Assembly (NCBI RefSeq): GCF_031755915.1
Contig: NC_083380.1
Coordinates: 12,090,001 to 12,154,000 of the forward strand
DNA from: Ziziphus jujuba
Lineage: Eukaryota > Streptophyta > Magnoliopsida > Rosales > Rhamnaceae
Length of the DNA stretch: 64,000 nt
Direction: 5' to 3'
Shown: positions 58,648 to 64,000 of the stretch, piece by piece
How the letters are laid out: each line of letters opens with the position of its first letter
How positions within the stretch are numbered: the first letter of the stretch is position 1
Position numbers and translations under genes: made by a program
Notes under the pieces: generated by a model
Seen by the model: the letters and a program-made list of their open reading frames with translations, nothing else
Database searches by the model: none
Told to the model about the DNA's origin: nothing

Positions 58648-59594
58648 ATGGGTTTACGCTGCTTCACTGTCTTCGCCATTTTCGTCTTGGCCATTTTTCC
58701 TCAAGTTCAGGTATATATAATTTTCTTTTCATTCTATACGGGCAGTTGGCAATTGAAGAAGCTTCTAAATACTCTGTTTCTTTCTCTTTCCTGGTTTTCT
58801 TGACAAGCAAACAGAGAGTAACATAATCAACTTTAAGGCTTCACTTTTTTTTTTATTTGTTTCCGACTGTTTTGTGCAGGGACAACCAGCGAATCGATTA
58901 CTCCACCTGAACTTCGGACACTCATCCCCATTTTCAACCGCCCTTGAAACCCTACAAAAGCAAATTGGGTATGTTCTAATTTCCATATTATCAGGGTCAT
59001 CGGCTCTGTTTGTTTCCTTAGAAACTATAAAAGAAAAGAAAAGAAAGTCCATGACAAGTGAAAAAACTGTTCATTTTTTCAAATACCCAAATGCAAAATT
59101 TGCTGTTTATTTTTTCAAATACCCAAATGCAAAATTTTCTCTTTTTTAAGTGCTATTATTTATTTATTTATTTTTTTGGCATTTTCAGCTACACATTCAA
59201 GAGCATTGGTCTCCTTCGCCGAGCCATGACCCACGCATCCTTCTCTGAAGAAAACAACAGGGCACTGGCAATTGTGGGTGCGAGTGTCATTGAGACTTCG
59301 GCTTCTCTAAGGTATCTTGGAAAAGACATTGATCTTCCTGCTAAAGATTTGAACCTTCGCTTATCAGAAATCTCCAGCGTGGAAACTTCCTGTGCTGTTG
59401 ATGGGAGTCGTTTGGGTTTGCAGAAGATTGTCAGAGTTTCTGCCAAGACTAATTCTTCAACTCCTGCTCTTGTCTGTGGGGCTTTCAGAGCAATAATTGG
59501 AGCTATTGCTATTGATGCAGGGAATTCTGATGATGCTGGAAAGATTTTCTGGGTTGTTCATAGTGGTAGATTTGGAGAAGCTCTTGCCTTCTAA
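58648..59594 (+). CDS. NFD2: NFD2-like protein with degenerate RNase III domain
   Basis: Three exons (58648-58710, 58880-58968, 59189-59594) give 185 residues. The N-terminus, MGLRCFTVFAIFVLAIFPQVQG, looks like a cleavable secretory signal. The rest matches NUCLEAR FUSION DEFECTIVE 2, a small plant protein of the RNase III superfamily needed for polar nuclear fusion and pollen function in Arabidopsis. The RNase III signature NERLEFLGD appears here as NRALAIVGA (74-82), so its acidic residues are lost. In the second box, where enzymes have a D..E pair before ALIGA, this protein has CGAFRAIIGAIAID. It is therefore expected to lack nuclease activity. Intron 2 contains a 36-base tandem duplication (about 59073-59144). 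Confidence 0.88.
59073..59144. repeat. 36-bp tandem duplication in intron 2 of the NFD2-like gene
   Basis: ATTTTTTCAAATACCCAAAT and the following bases occur at 59073 and again at 59109, nearly identical. It lies wholly inside the intron. Confidence 0.85.
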
Positions 59595-60912
59595 GTGGTA
59601 ATCTACTACATGTCTAGTAATTTTACTCGGTATGTTGCTTATAACTTTTAGGATTTGTGATTGTGATGGATGTTAATTTGGATTTGTGTGGAAAAGCTAT
59701 GTTTCGTAGTGACATCTGTTTGCTTTGTAAGAAAATTTGTGGTGGATTTTGATGTTTCTTTAGTTATGGATTTGTATGGTGTTAGGTGTCTGCGGGGGCT
59801 TATAGCATATGGAATTTGTATGATGTTATTGCCATGCAAATATGCATGGAAAACTACTAGGATGGTAACAGGAACCATGATATATAGATATCCATTTCAA
59901 GGACCTTGCTTTTATACAAGATAAATAATGTAATGCCAGGCAATTTATACTCATTGTCTCTGTGATGGAAGCTAATTGAGTTAGGGATCCAGAAACTTTC
60001 GTTTCCAAAGTTATTAACTTAAGCTTGTTAGCACAGAGAATTAGATTCTGATTCCATATCAAAATTGTAAAGTAAACCAAACTGCTTATTATTATAATTC
60101 CAACCAAAGAGTTAGATAAGCTAGAAAAAAAGCTGGTGCAGAGTTGCTTGTAATTTGATGATAGAAATTATAGAAAGAGAAAAACCATATTACCTTGCAA
60201 GAAGAACAAAATGGGCAGTAGAGACTCTTTTAAGTTGATGAACCGCCACAGTTTCTGGCAGAAGCTGAATGGCCGTTCATGGGTGGCTGGCTTATTAGAA
60301 AAACTATTTTGTTTGCCTTATGTTCCCATCTTCAAACCACTTAATTAGTGTATCTGTCAACTTGCCCCCTTCACCACATGGTCACTTAGGGATGTCAGAA
60401 GCTGCAAGCCATTGAAAAAGATCTCTGATATGTAATCTACTTGAAACCCATAAACCTTTTATTTTTTTTGTTTGGAATATTTTAATGGGGATTCTGTTTT
60501 TGGCAACTACCAAATGAAAAAAGTTTGATATGAAAGATTTTGAATGAAAACGTATTACGCCGCAGACGCCACATTACGGTCTACAGATTCGAAGTTTGAG
60601 AACTAAATCCTGGCATATATATTTCTAAAATTTGCAGTAAACTTTAACAAAACCACAACGAATAGAGCTCAACACAACACAAGAGATGAAAAGAATATCA
60701 TAAGCAACTCGATGTGGACCATATTCCAACTTATCACCAATTTGTGAATAGCAATACATTGCGTCCTATTACATCTACATTAATTCTTGGAAAAAATTTC
60801 ACCACCAAAAAAAAAAAAAAAAAAAGAAATCATGGAAACACCAACATGTTGCAAGGTATTTGATTGACATTGAATTCTTTTGAGGTATGACAGGATGCCT
60901 TTATTTTGACCA
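59595..60912. other. Intergenic between convergent NFD2-like and CMC2-like genes
   Basis: Both genes end here, so both 3' UTRs lie in this segment. The open frames at 59648-59878 and 59670-59924 overlap on opposite strands and match no family. Confidence 0.55.
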
Positions 60913-61870
60913 TTAAGCTTGCATGAAATTCTTCTCTTCACTGCTTCTCTCATTGTTTTCCTTCCTGAAAGCGTGTAGCCTTTCCTTCAATTTCTTACTG
61001 TTTTCAAAATTTGCCTTCCTCTTCAAGGCTTTCTGTAAAACAAAACAAAAGTCTTACTGTCATTAATACATTACGATTATAACTAATGTATATAAATAAA
61101 ATGAAGATGAAAAAGAAGTGACTCATGTCATCTCATATGTGTAAAAACTCACTTCTTGCCTGAAGCAGCGATCAAGCTTTACTTTGAGGTCTGTACATTC
61201 ACCAAAAAATTTTGCAATAGGATGGTCTACATGACACTTCTGGAACTGCTCAATTACCTGCATATGGCAGAAATATAAATAAACCAATGCACCTCCTGAT
61301 AAGAACACCACCACTTGATTTGGCAAAAATTACACTTTCAAATTCCATAAACAACAACAAAAATAAAAAAATAAAAAAATAAAATTAAAGCACAATCAAT
61401 GACACTTCTGGAACTGCTCAATTACCTGCATATGGCAGAAATATAAATAAGTCAATGCACCTCCTGATAAGAACACCACCACTTGATTTGGCAAAAATTA
61501 CACTTTCAAATTCCATAAACAACAACAAAAATAAAAAAATAAAATAAAAGCACAATCAAAAGACAGTTAAAATCCATCATTATTAGCACATGTTACTTCT
61601 AATTTTCCTTCATTATCAATTACAATCCTACACAGAGAAAAAAAAAAAATCAGCTTATTTTCTTCATTATCAATTACAATGCTACTACACAAAGGGGAAA
61701 AAAGGGCTTCTCTTTAACTTTGCAGATTATTCAAAACCCATATATAGAATTTCTAAATAATTGCAGATTATCCAAAACCCAAATATAAACAAAACAACAG
61801 GAAAGCAGAAGAACATCTAACTCACTTTGGCACACATGGGATGCTTGTGAAGCGTTAATGGAGGATGCAT
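60913..61870 (-). CDS. CMC2: Twin CX9C mitochondrial protein, CMC2 type
   Basis: Three exons (61826-61870, 61153-61257, 60913-61032) give 89 residues. Two CX9C pairs (Cys13/Cys23 and Cys36/Cys46) form the usual helical hairpin with two disulfides made by the Mia40 system in the intermembrane space. The start MHPPLTLHKHPMCAK and the basic C-terminal tail (KALKRKANFENSKKLKERL) match the COX assembly mitochondrial protein 2 family, which takes part in cytochrome c oxidase assembly. The first exon is only 15 codons. A 168-base tandem duplication in intron 1 duplicates the exon 2 acceptor and its first 27 bases (decoy start at 61425). The family match is clear from pattern memory. Confidence 0.9.
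61231..61558. repeat. 168-bp tandem duplication across the CMC2 intron 1/exon 2 boundary
   Basis: Copy A is 61231-61398 and copy B about 61399-61558. They are almost identical (ACCAATGCAC against GTCAATGCAC, plus small A/T length differences). Copy A carries the true acceptor and the first 27 bases of exon 2; copy B repeats both. Confidence 0.92.
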
Positions 61871-63479
61871 GTTTTTTTTTTTTCACCCAAAAAAGAATCG
61901 AAAGCGAACTGTGGTACTCTACAACAAGAAAAAACAACAAAAACCCATTTTCATTCATCGCTTAGAAAACGAAAATATATACCCAATAAAAAGATCAAAA
62001 GGCAGATTTGGGAATTTGCAGAAACAACCCCCAAAAAAAAGATTAAGAGCAGTGAATTAGAGACAGAAGAAAGAAAACCCAGATGATAATATCGCAAAAG
62101 ATACCTTTATTGGGCAGTTGGCGAGGTTGCTTTTGGGCTCCTCTGATAGTATCAGCGACAGCAAAATTGAGGAAAGTCTTTGTGTTTTGATGGGGGGGGA
62201 AGAAGAAGAAGAGGGAAAACGGAGCTCCTTCTGTTGAAGATCAGGATCCGAACCGAATGACAAATGGATTGGGCTCAAGCTCAGAACTTCCACCCATGTG
62301 TCACATCATGGAATTTCGTGTAGCCTTTTTAGCCTTACAAATTTCCCTTCCACGTTTCTGAATACACCACCACATATTTTAGTTACCATTTCTGTTTGTT
62401 CAGTTATTATTATTATTTAAAAAAAATTAAAATTTATAAAAAAAAATAAGAAGGTAAAACTATGTTGTTTTTCTACGACTTCATATTATGTTACGAACAT
62501 GAGGTTTGATGTTCTAGATTATTCAATAATAATTTCATTAAATTAGCTAAGAAGTATGTGTGATTTGCACAAGTTTTAAATTTTATTAATTAACTAGGTC
62601 TGAGCAATAATTATCACAGAAGAATAATGTCAATAAGTCATAATGAAAAGTAAATTGATGAATCTATCTTGACTGACTGTAGATTTGAGTGTAGAAAATT
62701 TTTATAATTTCTAAAAACATAAAAAACTTACCCAAAAAAAAAAAAAAGCTTTAAGAATAATGCAATTATTCCTTGATTGTGCAGAAAACATTAGACAACC
62801 TGCCACCAAATCTTTTTACCAAAAAAAAATAATAATAGTAATAATAATTTATCTTTTTTTGCGGGCCAGGTCAATTTTTCCACTAAATTTTTTTTAAATT
62901 TTAAAATATTTTAGTGGAGAAAATAATAAATTTGTTCAGTGGGCTCCACAATCCAATTGGACCAAAAAAAACAATTTTAAAAAAAGCCTCATTGGGTCCC
63001 ACGTGCTTAGATTCCGTAATCACCATTAATATTTATGCGGTCCGTCTAACCAAATCTTGTCTTTGATTACGTTACGAAATCCCGCGAAGCACCAGATCAT
63101 TTATCTTAATGCCCCGAAATTCCCCATTTAATTACACTATTACCCATTTTTCGTTTCAGTAATCAATACCTCAATACCTCCCCTCACAAATCGTTGACGT
63201 ATCTCTTGCTACAGGAATTATCGGTAAATTTCTTCGTATATTAAATATTCCCTTATTAGTAACGAAGAATATTTTCGGAACCGGTATTTCCCGGTCACTT
63301 CATTTCCTTTTTTTTTCCCGTTACGCTCTTTTTTCTTCTTCACTAGTATATATGCATCGGTGACAGTCTGCGAGTCCTCAGAGAGAGAGAGAGAGAGAGA
63401 GGGGGTTCAGGTTTAGGTTCGGGTTCAAACCGCGACGCTCTGAGACTAAGTTTTTTGAGGGGGAGTTTCGGGTTCGTCT
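61871..63479. other. Shared upstream region of CMC2-like gene and the last gene
   Basis: The two genes diverge here. A GC-richer stretch at about 62104-62250 with CAATAAAG/GTATC looks like a leader exon of the CMC2-like gene. The 78-codon minus-strand frame at 62057-62293 shows no domain and is probably leader. At 63344-63352 a TATATATGC lies about 130 bases before the next start codon, followed by an (AG)n tract at 63379-63400. The middle (62300-63340) is AT-rich non-coding DNA. Confidence 0.5.
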
Positions 63480-64000
63480 ATGGGTGTAGAAGACCAAGAA
63501 ATGGCGCACATAGACCCGGAATCGTACGGCGAAGGAAAAACCAACGCTCTCTTGCCCAACACACGCTGTTGCTTCTGCTTCCCTTGCTTCGGTTCTCGTC
63601 GATCTCCTACTGTCGGAGTGGCATGGTGGGAGCGTATGCGAACATCGTCGACGACGACGAACGATGATCAGTGGTGGCATAAAGGTATCAGAGCTTTCAA
63701 AAAGCTCCGGGAATGGTCGGAGATCGTCGCCGGGCCGAAGTGGAAGACCTTTATTCGCCGATTCAATCGGAACAAAAGCGGCAGTGGGGGAGGAGGCAGG
63801 CATGGGAATTTCCAATACGACCCTTTGAGTTACTCCTTGAATTTCGATGAGGGACCGGGGCACAACGGTAATTTATATGACGACGATGATTACAGCGGGT
63901 TCCGGAACTTTTCGATCCGATACGCATCTTCGTCGTCTTCGGTTCCGGTTCAGCCCAAGTCCGGTGGTGTGGAATTGGCTAAAGATGTGGCGGTGTACGC
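63480..64000 (+). CDS. Conserved plant protein of unknown function, N-terminal part (partial)
   Basis: The frame is open from ATG 63480 to the right edge (173 codons plus two bases). It starts MGVEDQEMAHIDPESYGEG, then a Cys/Phe cluster (RCCFCFPCFGSRR, about 29-41), a Trp-rich helix (WWHKGIRAFKKLREWSEIVAGP) and the segment FQYDPLSYSLNFDEGPG, followed by an acidic patch and a Ser run. The YDPLSYSLNFDEG core is typical of a plant family annotated only as unknown or stress-related. There is no signal peptide or membrane helix in the visible part; the Cys cluster could be lipidated, which is speculative. The first ATG is chosen; a second in-frame ATG follows at codon 8. Confidence 0.75.
   Translation, partial: MGVEDQEMAHIDPESYGEGKTNALLPNTRCCFCFPCFGSRRSPTVGVAWWERMRTSSTTTNDDQWWHKGIRAFKKLREWSEIVAGPKWKTFIRRFNRNKSGSGGGGRHGNFQYDPLSYSLNFDEGPGHNGNLYDDDDYSGFRNFSIRYASSSSSVPVQPKSGGVELAKDVAVY

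Noticed and set aside
62057..62293. 78-codon minus-strand open frame
   Set aside because: It sits where the CMC2-like leader is expected, has no recognisable domain and overlaps a likely leader splice site.

Overview
The window is nuclear DNA from a flowering plant, most likely a core eudicot. Genes are split by GT-AG introns into exons that splice in frame into full-length plant proteins. Intergenic DNA is very AT-rich with A/T homopolymers and (AT)n/(CT)n microsatellites, and there are LTR-retrotransposon and LINE remains. I found no organellar or bacterial segment. The species cannot be named from the sequence alone.

Layout. 1-399 (-): 5' part of a plant U-box (PUB-type) E3 ligase, with three G-boxes upstream. 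2994-7101 (-): mitochondrial aldehyde dehydrogenase, ALDH2B type, 11 exons, 541 aa. 10369-10800: a LINE RNase H relic. 12083-16085 (-): cyclic-nucleotide-gated channel of the CNGC16/18 group, 6 exons, 696 aa. 18216-22554 (+): a spermidine-synthase-like aminopropyltransferase, 9 exons, 389 aa, with an altered DxxD active-site motif and a GC-AG intron. 25290-35023: a degenerate Ty1/copia element whose 3' region contains a 2.9-kb TG...CA insertion with a perfect 5-bp target duplication, best read as a solo LTR. 37320-39770 (+): a wrecked second copy of the aminopropyltransferase gene; the two copies are a tandem duplication now separated by the copia element. 40560-42649 (-): a multipass membrane protein of unknown function, 4 exons, 258 aa. 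42650-54255: a long gene-poor AT-rich stretch whose last ~3.3 kb probably holds the split 5' leader of the next gene. 54256-57147 (+): class II trehalose-6-phosphate synthase (TPS9/10 type), 857 aa. 58648-59594 (+): NFD2-like protein with a degenerate RNase III domain. 60913-61870 (-): CMC2-type twin-CX9C mitochondrial protein, 89 aa. 63480-64000 (+): start of a conserved plant protein of unknown function, running off the end.

The genes belong to unrelated pathways (detoxification, ion signalling, polyamines, sugar signalling, mitochondrial assembly) and show no operon-like logic, as expected in a plant chromosome. The most unusual part is the 18-40 kb segment: a diverged, apparently intact polyamine-synthase-like gene, its dead tandem copy sharing the same rare GC splice donor, and nested retrotransposons between them. 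Second is a 168-bp tandem duplication inside the CMC2 gene that duplicates the exon 2 splice acceptor.
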